DNA of 56,234 nt. Source: Clostridiales bacterium (GTDB lineage Bacteria > Bacillota > Clostridia > Saccharofermentanales > Saccharofermentanaceae). Positions 24,101 through 31,791 of this stretch are shown here, piece after piece. Made by a program: the position numbers and the translations under genes. The stretch is from positions 1 to 56,234 of the forward strand of contig JAFRST010000013.1 of assembly GCA_017427465.1 (NCBI GenBank), in the 5' to 3' direction. Under the pieces are notes generated by a model. It had not been told where the DNA came from. It worked only from the letters and a program-made list of their open reading frames with translations, and ran no database searches. The first letter of the stretch is position 1; each line of letters opens with the position of its first letter.

Positions 24101-25411
24101 TTAAGAGATCTTTCTGATTGTTTGTGAACCTGTAAGTTCCGCACTGAGGGGCGATGTTGTCGCCTTGTGCTTGATCGGCTTCCAGCCCGGATTGATGAAG
24201 AGGGCTGCGAATGCGATCGGAATGTAGGTAAGTATGAAGAACGGGAACGTGAAGACCGACAAGATCTTGCGCGCCGTCGTGGCGTGAATGTTTTTCCATT
24301 CTGTGATGAGCGATACGACGCCGAGGACGAAGAGCATGGAGCATGCATTGAAGATCGTCTCGAGCATTGACCAGAGTGCGATCCTGATGTCGCCGCCCAT
24401 GACCGCGCCGATCGTGCCGTAAGCCAGGTTGCATGTGATCGAGACTGCGGTGAGGAAGAATGCCGGCATGATGTTCATTGTCATGTCGAATGCCGAGAAG
24501 CTTCCGTGGAAGATCGAATAGATGAGGTCCTTGCCGTAGTGTCTGAACACCTGGATGTAGCCTCTTGCCCAACGCATGCGCTGTCTGATCGACTGCCTCA
24601 GTGATGTGGGCTGCTCGTCGTAGAAAACTGCGGTCCTGCAGAATGCGATCTTACGGCCTTTGCATACGCGGTTGATCGTGAATTCGATGTCCTCCGTGAG
24701 AAGGTGGAAAGGCCATCCGCCGATCTCTTTAAGGACTTTGTTTGAGAAGAAGAAGCCTGTGCCGGAGATTGCCGCAGAAGAGCCGATCTTGTAACGAGGG
24801 TAGTTAAGATACATAGATTCTCTTAAGAAGCAGAGGCTGTAGCCGGAACTTATCCAGTTGTCGCCGAAATTCTTGGAGTTGCGGTAAGAGGTGATCGCTT
24901 CGTTGCCTTCAAGGTGGCACTTGTGCATCTCTTCGATGTAATTGGGTGTAAGAATATTATCTGCGTCAAAGACGAAGTATCCGTCGAAGCCTTCGGGGAA
25001 ATCCTTCCTGATCTCTTTAAGAAGCGCTTCCATTGCATAGCCTTTGCCTACGAGATCTTTTGATTCGCGGCTGTATGCGACGGCGTTATGCTCTACTGCA
25101 ACATCGTAAGTATTATCGGTGCAGTTATCTGCCATAACGAAAGTCGTTACTTTGCCCTTGTAAGTCTGGTTATTTATGCTGTCGATGAGCTGGCCGATGA
25201 CGTTCTCTTCGTTTCTTGCGCAGATGAGGACGGCATAACGCTTGAGGTTTTCTTCTGATGAAGCGTCAGGCTTTGCCCCGGAGGCCTTTTTCGCGGCCTT
25301 CTTATCGCGGTGCTGCATCCACAACGAGACTGGCACGAAGATGAACTGGTACGAATAGCAAACGATGAATATCGCAGCAATGATGAAGTTAATGATTCTA
25401 ATGGTTTCCAT
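24101..25411 (-). CDS. glycosyltransferase family 2, membrane-bound
   Basis: The 436-residue protein has an N-terminal membrane segment (5-30), a GT2 catalytic domain with CARNEENVIGQLIDSI, the metal-binding D-x-D as DAD (149-151), TED (238-240) and QRMRW (276-280), then about four C-terminal membrane segments. This is the processive-polymerase-like pattern of GT2 enzymes (hyaluronan/cellulose-type), though here short. It probably moves a nucleotide-activated sugar to a lipid or growing chain at the membrane for a surface polysaccharide. AGGGGAG lies before the ATG. The terminator at 24034 is downstream. Confidence 0.85.
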   Translation of the reverse strand: METIRIINFIIAAIFIVCYSYQFIFVPVSLWMQHRDKKAAKKASGAKPDASSEENLKRYAVLICARNEENVIGQLIDSINNQTYKGKVTTFVMADNCTDNTYDVAVEHNAVAYSRESKDLVGKGYAMEALLKEIRKDFPEGFDGYFVFDADNILTPNYIEEMHKCHLEGNEAITSYRNSKNFGDNWISSGYSLCFLRESMYLNYPRYKIGSSAAISGTGFFFSNKVLKEIGGWPFHLLTEDIEFTINRVCKGRKIAFCRTAVFYDEQPTSLRQSIRQRMRWARGYIQVFRHYGKDLIYSIFHGSFSAFDMTMNIMPAFFLTAVSITCNLAYGTIGAVMGGDIRIALWSMLETIFNACSMLFVLGVVSLITEWKNIHATTARKILSVFTFPFFILTYIPIAFAALFINPGWKPIKHKATTSPLSAELTGSQTIRKIS

Positions 25412-25644
25412 ACGTTTTTCTCCCCTGTGTTTTCCCTCGGACAGAGTTATACCCCTGTAAATTCGAAAGTTAAAGTAGTTAAATCCTTAATATTTCCTTA
25501 AGATTGAGGCAAAACGAGTGCAGGCCTTTATTTGCTTTTACCTGCGAAAAGTATAGAAAACCCTTCATTTACAAGCCATTTAATCCCCTTACGAATTCCT
25601 TACACCTTTGTCACTTTTGATTTTCATTAGAGGGCGCGGAAGGC

Positions 25645-25650
25645 TATAAT
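25645..25650 (+). promoter_or_regulatory. -10 element for the macro-domain gene
   Basis: TATAAT lies 47 bases before the ATG at 25697. The -35 match is poor. The 285-base gap before it (25412-25696) is otherwise AT-rich and without recognised elements, apart from a short GCAGG/CCTGC inverted repeat near 25523. Confidence 0.4.
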
Positions 25651-25696
25651 GTTGATTGTAAAAGGATTTTTATAACTGCTCGGCGAGGTGGCATTA

Positions 25697-27034
25697 ATGG
25701 CATTCAGAATAGTCCGCAACGACATCACGAAAATAAAAGCTGACGCGATAGTCAACACCGCAAATCCCAAGCCGAAATACGATTCCGGCACAGACACCGC
25801 GATATACCTTGCCGCAGGCGCGGAAGAGCTCCTCGAAGCGCGCAAAAAGATCGGCCGCATCGAAGAAGGCCGGGTCGCAGTAACGCCCGCATTCGCCCTC
25901 GATGCCAAATACATTTTCCACACCGTCGGCCCCATCTGGTACGGCGGCCAAAAGGGCGAAAGAGACATCGTCCGCAGCTGCTACACCAACTGTCTTAACA
26001 AGGCCCTCGAACTGGGCATCGAGAGCATCGCTTTCCCGCTTTTGGCCACAGGCAATTACGGCTTTCCGAAGGCTGAGGCGCTGCAGATCGCAACATCTGT
26101 ATTCAGCAGTTTTCTTGCAGAAAACGATCTCGACATAACGCTCGTCGTCTTCGACAACGAATCGTTCACTTTATCAGGCAAGATCTTCGCCGGCATCGAC
26201 CAGTATATTGACGAGAATTACGTCGAAGAGAAGACCGGAGAAGAGTACGGCGATCCGCACAAGGGCCTGCTTATGGCCGGTCTCGCAGGCGCGGGCATGG
26301 GCGCCGGTGCGATCCCGGGAATACCTTTTGCTGAAGGGCCTGATGCCGCAGAATCTTTTGGCGCGTGCGCCAACGAAGAAGCGGAAGCCGAAGAATCTTT
26401 TGATGCGTGCGCCGACGAAGAAGCTCCCGTTAAAGACAGGGACCGCCGCGAGAAGAACAACCGAAGATTATTCCTTGGAAACCGCAGGCTCGCAAGCAGG
26501 GATGAGCTGTTCGAGATGCGCTTGCCGCAGCAGGATATGCTTGCCGGATCTAAGGCGGAAGAAGTTGCGCGTGAAGAAGCCGCTGCTCTCAAACCGGAAG
26601 CTGCTGCCCCCGTAGCGCCCGTTGCCCCTTCTGCTCCTGCAGCCGCTGCAGCTGTGATGCCTAAAAAGAGATCTCTTGATGACGTGATGAAGAACATCTC
26701 CGAGACGTGGTCCGAGAGTCTTCTGCGCATGATCACCGAGCGTGACCTGAAAGATTCTGAAGTATATAAGCGCGCGAACGTTGACCGCAAGCTTTTCTCT
26801 AAGATCAGAAGTGATAAGGATTATAAGCCCAAGAAGACCACGGCAGTTGCCTTTGCGCTGGCATTAAGGCTCAATGTCGATGAAGCCAAAGACTTTATCG
26901 GCCGTGCAGGCTATGCCTTCTCTCCGTCGAGCAAATTCGATCTCATCATCGAGTATTTCATCGAGAATCAGGTATACGACTTCATGACGATCAACCTCGC
27001 GCTTTTCGAGCACGACCAGCCGCAGATCGGATAA
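25697..27034 (+). CDS. macro-domain protein with helical C-terminal module
   Basis: GAGGTG lies six bases before the ATG at 25697, which I prefer to the in-frame GTG at 25688. The 445-residue protein begins with an ADP-ribose-binding macro domain (about 1-175; NTANPKPKYDSGTDTAIYLA, FHTVGPIW, FPLLATGNYGFPKAEA). The Gly-rich catalytic loop typical of MacroD (GGGVD) is changed to YDSGTD, so hydrolase activity is uncertain. A low-complexity acidic/Ala-Pro linker (about 195-320) contains a 14-residue duplication. The last 120 residues form a helical module with SEVYKRANVDRKLFSKIRSD, resembling a XRE-like DNA- or RNA-binding fold seen on other clostridial macro proteins. The vWA gene is next. Confidence 0.8.
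   Translation: MAFRIVRNDITKIKADAIVNTANPKPKYDSGTDTAIYLAAGAEELLEARKKIGRIEEGRVAVTPAFALDAKYIFHTVGPIWYGGQKGERDIVRSCYTNCLNKALELGIESIAFPLLATGNYGFPKAEALQIATSVFSSFLAENDLDITLVVFDNESFTLSGKIFAGIDQYIDENYVEEKTGEEYGDPHKGLLMAGLAGAGMGAGAIPGIPFAEGPDAAESFGACANEEAEAEESFDACADEEAPVKDRDRREKNNRRLFLGNRRLASRDELFEMRLPQQDMLAGSKAEEVAREEAAALKPEAAAPVAPVAPSAPAAAAAVMPKKRSLDDVMKNISETWSESLLRMITERDLKDSEVYKRANVDRKLFSKIRSDKDYKPKKTTAVAFALALRLNVDEAKDFIGRAGYAFSPSSKFDLIIEYFIENQVYDFMTINLALFEHDQPQIG
26348..26431 (+). repeat. 42-bp tandem duplication inside the macro-protein linker
   Basis: Two 42-base copies (26348-26389 and 26390-26431) encode AESFGACANEEAEA and EESFDACADEEAPV. The copies differ at several positions, mainly late in the unit, so the duplication is not very recent. 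Each copy carries one Cys in an acidic context. Confidence 0.7.
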
Positions 27035-27161
27035 GACTGTTTACGCATGCCTGAAAATGTCGCCTGACAGGCGACCTACGCCCTCTTCAAACCTCATATA
27101 CTGAAGCCACGATAAGACAGCCGCGGCAGGAATAAGCGCGGCGGAAAGTGAGGAAAAGGAA

Positions 27162-27833
27162 ATGAAGAAGGGATTGACAGAAATCGTATTTATTCTGGAC
27201 CGCAGCGGTTCAATGGGAGGCCTTGAGCCTGACACGATTGGAGGCTACAACTCCATGATCGCAAAGCAGAAGGCAGAAGAGGGAGAAGCAATCATCTCGA
27301 CGGTGCTTTTCGATAACGAGACGGAAGTTTTGCACGACAGAATAAGCCTTGATAAGATCGAGCCCATCACCGAGAAAGAGTACTATGTCAGAGGTTCGAC
27401 AGCACTTCTTGATGCGATCGGCGGCGCTATCCACCACATCGGCAACGTTCATAAGTATGCAAGAGAAGAGGACGTTCCGGAGAAAACCCTGTTCATCATC
27501 ACGACAGACGGCATGGAGAATTCCAGCAGACAGTATTCTTATGACAAGGTTAAGAAGATGGTCGAGAGGCAGAAAGAAAAGTATCACTGGGAATTTATCT
27601 TCCTGGGTGCGAACATCGACGCGGTAAGCGTTGCTAACAAGTTCGGCGTCGACAGGAGCAGAGCTGTAAGATACGAGTGCGATAGTGTGGGCACTGCTCT
27701 CAACTATGAGGTAATGGGTAAGATGGTTGCTTGTGCCAGATCCGCGAAAAGCGCCAAGGCCATGGAAGAGGCATTCGATTCCGACGAGATGCTCAGTGAG
27801 ATCAGAAAGGACTACGAGAAGAGACATAAATAA
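27162..27833 (+). CDS. von Willebrand factor A domain protein
   Basis: The 223-residue soluble protein is one vWA domain. The metal-ion site D-x-S-x-S is DRSGSM (D13), followed by GGYNSMI, the threonine in VRGSTALLDAIGG, and TTDGMEN for the second Asp. It ends with a helical tail. vWA domains bind partners through Mg2+ and a Ser/Thr/Asp ligand. Its place 127 bases behind the macro-domain gene, on the same strand, suggests a joint function; this pairing appears familiar in Firmicutes from memory, but its role has not been assigned to my knowledge. AGGAAAAGGAA precedes the ATG. Confidence 0.85.
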   Translation: MKKGLTEIVFILDRSGSMGGLEPDTIGGYNSMIAKQKAEEGEAIISTVLFDNETEVLHDRISLDKIEPITEKEYYVRGSTALLDAIGGAIHHIGNVHKYAREEDVPEKTLFIITTDGMENSSRQYSYDKVKKMVERQKEKYHWEFIFLGANIDAVSVANKFGVDRSRAVRYECDSVGTALNYEVMGKMVACARSAKSAKAMEEAFDSDEMLSEIRKDYEKRHK

Positions 27834-27951
27834 ACCGCCCAGCCTGCTAAGTTAGGGCGGCATATTCAAAAGTCCCATTATTGGCCGAATAATCAAATCC
27901 AAATGTCTTATAATGAGACCATAAGGATTTTTCAGAGAGGAGCGTATCTGT

Positions 27952-29187
27952 ATGCATGAGATCAAGTGCCCCAAGTGCGGGGAAGTTTTTCAGGTAGATG
28001 ACAGCGGCTATTCAGAGCTGCTCAGCCAGGTCAGGAATGAGGCTTTTGAAGAGGAGCTCCATAAGCGTGCCCTAGAGTTAGAGGACAGGAATAAGAGCGC
28101 TATCAAGATGGCTCAGATGGAGCAGGAGAAGTCCTTTGCCGAGACAATCACCGGCAAGGATAAAGAGATAGCCAATAAAGACATGGAGATCGAGCAGCTT
28201 AAGAACAAGCTGGCCATGGGCGATTCCGAGAAGAAGCTTGCGGTCAGCGATGCGCTTCGTGACAAGGATAAGGAAGTTGCAGATTACCAGGCTGAGATCA
28301 TCAAGCTCAAGAGCCAGATCGAGAATCAGAAGGCCGAGAGTGCTCTTAAGGAGAAGAGCATTGAAGAGAATTATCAGAACCAGCTCAAGGCCAAGGATGA
28401 GCAGATCAATTACTACAAGGACTTCAAGGCGCGTCAGTCTACAAAGATGGTAGGCGAGAGTCTTGAGCAGCACTGTCAGAATCAGTTTAATTCCATTCGC
28501 ATGACCGCTTTCCCGAATGCGTATTTTGAGAAGGATAACGATGTCAGCGCGAGCGGCAGTAAGGGCGACTTTATCTTCAAGGAAGCTGATGAAGAGGGCA
28601 CGGAATTCATATCGATCATGTTCGAGATGAAGAATGAGATGGATACCACTGCCACCAAGCATAAGAATGAGGATTTCTTCAAAGAACTCGATAAGGACAG
28701 GAATGAGAAAGGCTGCGAATATGCGGTTCTCGTATCCCTCCTTGAAAGTGATAATGAGTACTACAACAACGGTATCGTGGACGTATCTTACAAGTATCCG
28801 AAGATGTATGTTATCAGACCGCAGTTCTTCATTCCCATGATCACACTCCTTAGGAATGCCGCAAGGAATTCCCTTCAGTATCAGAAGGATCTTCAGGTCA
28901 TAAAGAACCAACAGCTTGATCTCGTCAATTTCGAGACGAACATGCAGGAATTCAAGGACGCTTTCGGCCGCAATTACAGGCTTGCATCTGAGAAATTCCA
29001 GACTGCTATAGATGAGATCGACAAGACGATCGATCATCTTGAGAAGGTCAAGAAAGCGCTGCAGTCATCTGAGAATAACTTAAGGCTTGCCAATGATAAG
29101 GCTGATGACCTCTCTATCAAAAAACTCACCAAGAATGCTCCTTCCGTAAGGCAGATGTTCGATGATCTGAAAGACGGGGAAGAGTAA
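27952..29187 (+). CDS. DUF2130 coiled-coil protein with N-terminal zinc ribbon
   Basis: The 411-residue protein starts with a half zinc ribbon, HEIKCPKCGEVFQV (CPKCG), followed by a long Glu/Lys-rich coiled coil (about residues 30-160). The DUF2130 globular domain covers about 160-300 (MVGESLEQHCQNQFNSIRM, GSKGDFIFKEADEEG, FEMKNEMDTT, LVSLLESDNEYYNNGIVD), with a PD-(D/E)XK-like pattern G-D-F ... E-M-K that could be a nuclease site. A further helical tail completes it. The family's function is not established. It has TATAAT at 27909-27914 and so perhaps its own promoter, and a terminator at 29221. Whether it belongs with the macro and vWA genes is open. Confidence 0.8.
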   Translation: MHEIKCPKCGEVFQVDDSGYSELLSQVRNEAFEEELHKRALELEDRNKSAIKMAQMEQEKSFAETITGKDKEIANKDMEIEQLKNKLAMGDSEKKLAVSDALRDKDKEVADYQAEIIKLKSQIENQKAESALKEKSIEENYQNQLKAKDEQINYYKDFKARQSTKMVGESLEQHCQNQFNSIRMTAFPNAYFEKDNDVSASGSKGDFIFKEADEEGTEFISIMFEMKNEMDTTATKHKNEDFFKELDKDRNEKGCEYAVLVSLLESDNEYYNNGIVDVSYKYPKMYVIRPQFFIPMITLLRNAARNSLQYQKDLQVIKNQQLDLVNFETNMQEFKDAFGRNYRLASEKFQTAIDEIDKTIDHLEKVKKALQSSENNLRLANDKADDLSIKKLTKNAPSVRQMFDDLKDGEE

Positions 29188-29220
29188 CCGGTTTTACGGT
29201 ACTCGGTTAATGACAGCAAA

Positions 29221-29262
29221 AGCCCTTTGAAGCCTTGGTGTTTCAAAGGGCTAATTATTTGT
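29221..29262 (+). terminator. Rho-independent terminator
   Basis: AGCCCTTTGAA (29221-29231) pairs with TTTCAAAGGGCT (29241-29252), followed by AATTATTTGT. It ends the DUF2130 transcript and separates it from the sugar sensor operon. Confidence 0.8.
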
Positions 29263-29290
29263 CCCTCACGACAATCACTTCCCTATAGAG

Positions 29291-29296
29291 TATAAT
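29291..29296 (+). promoter_or_regulatory. -10 element at the sugar-sensor operon
   Basis: TATAAT lies only 7 bases before the ATG at 29304, so a transcript from this box would start at, or one base before, the start codon. No Shine-Dalgarno site precedes this ATG. Confidence 0.45.
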
Positions 29297-29303
29297 TATC
29301 ACC

Positions 29304-30323
29304 ATGAAGATCTCTAGGAACAGGGTAGCGGTTACTATTTTGGCGGGCATTGTGCTCGTTCTTTTTTTCGCGACCGTGGCAGGATTGTTCTACTACAGGA
29401 AGATGATCGGAAGCCTGGGTGAAGTCCAGGAAGAGAATTACAACGAGTATCCCAGACTCTATGCTTATATCCCTGAAGACCCGGACAGCCAGCTGTCGAA
29501 CAGGATCTACAAGGAGATCTGCGAGTATGCTCAGGCGAACGACTGCTATGTCGAGATGACGGGCCAGAACCTGTCGAAGAGTTATTCCAAGGCAGAGAGG
29601 ATCGATATAGCGATTACATCCAAAGTTGATGGAATCATATTAGAGGGCGACGACTCCGAAGAGACGGCAGCGCTCATCGATAAGGCGACGGCGAACGGCA
29701 TTCCGGTTGTTACTATTTTGTCTGACTGCAACAACTCAAGCAGAAAGAGTTTTGTGGGTCTTAACAGCTACAGCCTGGGTACCGAGTATGGTGACCAGTT
29801 AGCTGAGATCGCCAGGGAGAAGTCACTGATCCCGCTTAATGCCCTGATCCTTTTGGACAGAGATGACGGCAACGCGGACGACATCATTCACGCGGCCATC
29901 CAGGAATCGGTCACGGGTAGAAGGATCGTTCTCAGTTCAAGCGTTGTAGATATCTCGACTCCTTTCACTTCGCAGGAAGACGTTATGAACATTCTTGACG
30001 GCCTTGATGAGATGCCGGATGTAATCATCTGTCTCAACGACAGAACGAGCGAAAGTGTGTACCAGTGTATCGTCGATAAGAACCTCGTAGGTAAGACGAC
30101 GGTGCTCGGATACTATGACTCTGAGACGATACTGAAGGCTATCGATAAGGGCTCCATTTACGCAACTTTCGCGATCGAAGCGAAAACCGTTGCCGAGCAG
30201 TGCGTCAACGCGCTCAACGAATACAACAACACCGGATTCGTATCTGATTACTACAGCTCGAATTACATACTCATAAACCGCAAGAATCTTGCTGATTACT
30301 TACAGGAGGAGACGGATGGCTAA
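29304..30323 (+). CDS. membrane-anchored sugar-binding-like sensor protein (XylFII type)
   Basis: The 339-residue protein has an N-terminal membrane anchor (about 8-30) with no lipobox, then a type I periplasmic-binding domain (Peripla_BP_4; KVDGIILEGDDSEETAALIDKA, GIPVVTILSDCN, GLNSYSLGTEYGDQLAEIA, DVIICLNDRTSESVYQC). It should bind a sugar outside the cell. Its gene overlaps the kinase gene by 8 bases, the arrangement known from XylFII-LytS-YesN in Clostridium beijerinckii, in which the binding protein tells the kinase about xylose. The present ligand is not known. Odd: it has no ribosome binding site and a -10 box adjacent to the ATG. Confidence 0.75.
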   Translation: MKISRNRVAVTILAGIVLVLFFATVAGLFYYRKMIGSLGEVQEENYNEYPRLYAYIPEDPDSQLSNRIYKEICEYAQANDCYVEMTGQNLSKSYSKAERIDIAITSKVDGIILEGDDSEETAALIDKATANGIPVVTILSDCNNSSRKSFVGLNSYSLGTEYGDQLAEIAREKSLIPLNALILLDRDDGNADDIIHAAIQESVTGRRIVLSSSVVDISTPFTSQEDVMNILDGLDEMPDVIICLNDRTSESVYQCIVDKNLVGKTTVLGYYDSETILKAIDKGSIYATFAIEAKTVAEQCVNALNEYNNTGFVSDYYSSNYILINRKNLADYLQEETDG

Positions 30324-31791
30324 TTTCTTTGCCAACATGAAGATCTCCCGTAAGCTTGTTGCGGTATTCCTTGCGACATCCGTCATTGCGATGGGCGTTA
30401 ACATCTTTATCTACGCTAACCTCAACGTGGCACTCAATAAGATCAACACGGTATTCTCGAGTAACATCGGTTTGAACCAGTTATCGGACACCCTCAATCA
30501 GATTCACACGGGTCTTACCGGTTACCTGGAGACGAAGGGCACGGATGATCTCGAGCTTTACTATGCATCCACTCAGGAAATGAACGGCATGATAAAGCAG
30601 CTCAACAACACGGTTACCGATAACAACATGAAGCTTGCCGAGCGCGACATCAGAAACATGCTCACCACATATCTTAAGACTGCTGATGAAGCCGTACAGG
30701 CAAAGCGAGGCAGGAATATCGATGAATACACCGCGAAGTATAACGAGTGCAACAAGATAAAAGATTATCTCAACACATACATGAACTCGGTCAACAACGA
30801 GCAGTTCAGAAAGAACTCCGATAACTACAACGCACTCGTAAACTCTCTCAGATATACGGAGATCATGAGCGTATTGATCTTCACGGTCGCGTCGGTTATG
30901 AACGTGCTCCTTATTATCATTCTGACGAACACGATCACAAGGCCGCTTACGCGCCTTTCTGCTAAAGCCGAAGAGATCTCATCCGGCAACCCCGAGAACG
31001 TTGAACCGCTCGAAGTTTATTCCAGGGACGAAGTAGGTAAGGTGACTAACGCGTTCAACGGAATGCTCGCGAGTATCAAGGATTATATCGCGCGTATCAG
31101 GACGCAGCTCATCACGGAGAGTGAGATGAAGGAGAAGAATCTCCTGATGGAGACGCACCTTAAGGACGCGCAGCTCAAGTATCTGCAGTCGCAGATCAAC
31201 CCGCACTTCCTCTTTAACACGCTCAATGCGGGCGCGCAGCTTGCCATGATGGAGGGTGCGGACAGGACCAATGAGTACATAAGAAATATGGCAGACTTTT
31301 TCCGATATAATGTCAAGAAGAGTTCAGATCCGGTAAGGCTTTCCGAAGAGATAGAGCTCGTCGATTCTTATATGTACATCCTGAATGTAAGGTTTGCCGG
31401 GGAGATCATTTTCGAGAAGGACATCGATGAGAGCCTTCTTGACGTCATCGTCCCATCCATGATCATCCAGCCGTTGGTCGAGAACTCGATCAAGTACGGC
31501 ATCAAGGATGTCGAGCCGGGTGAGGGCAGGATCACGCTCTCGGTCTACCGCGAGGATCAGAACTGTTGCATCAGGGTCAGCGACAACGGCGTCGGCACGG
31601 ATGAGGACATCATCGAGAAGATCATGAGCAATGAGAAGAAGCCCTCCGAGACGAGAGGCGTCGGCATAACGAATGTTATGGAGAGACTTGATCTGTACTA
31701 CAACCACAGGGATGTTTTCGAGATCAAGAGCAAGAAGAATGAAGGAACACAAGTTACGATAAAGATACCGATGGAGGCAGGCAATGTATAA
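30316..31791 (+). CDS. sensor histidine kinase (YesM/LytS type)
   Basis: The start is the ATG at 30316, preceded by AGGAGGAGACGG, overlapping the previous stop. The 491-residue kinase has membrane segment 1 (about 12-33), an extracytoplasmic helical region (35-180), membrane segment 2 (183-205), a HAMP linker (about 205-258), a coiled coil, the phosphorylation region QSQINPHFLFNTLN (H297), and a HATPase domain (DNGVGTDED, RGVGITNVMERL). It should autophosphorylate in response to the neighbouring binding protein and pass phosphate to the regulator at 31784, whose gene overlaps its own by 8 bases. Confidence 0.9.
   Translation: MANFFANMKISRKLVAVFLATSVIAMGVNIFIYANLNVALNKINTVFSSNIGLNQLSDTLNQIHTGLTGYLETKGTDDLELYYASTQEMNGMIKQLNNTVTDNNMKLAERDIRNMLTTYLKTADEAVQAKRGRNIDEYTAKYNECNKIKDYLNTYMNSVNNEQFRKNSDNYNALVNSLRYTEIMSVLIFTVASVMNVLLIIILTNTITRPLTRLSAKAEEISSGNPENVEPLEVYSRDEVGKVTNAFNGMLASIKDYIARIRTQLITESEMKEKNLLMETHLKDAQLKYLQSQINPHFLFNTLNAGAQLAMMEGADRTNEYIRNMADFFRYNVKKSSDPVRLSEEIELVDSYMYILNVRFAGEIIFEKDIDESLLDVIVPSMIIQPLVENSIKYGIKDVEPGEGRITLSVYREDQNCCIRVSDNGVGTDEDIIEKIMSNEKKPSETRGVGITNVMERLDLYYNHRDVFEIKSKKNEGTQVTIKIPMEAGNV

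Noticed and set aside
27836..27861. Terminator after the vWA gene (CCGCCC...GGGCGG)
   Set aside because: The stem is only 6 bp around 14 bases and is followed by CATATTC instead of a T-run.
28078..29037. 319-codon frame on the minus strand, opposite the DUF2130 gene
   Set aside because: The peptide is a Leu/Ile-rich run that mirrors the Glu/Lys coiled coil of the plus-strand gene. It has no ribosome binding site or motif, and the plus-strand gene has a clear family.
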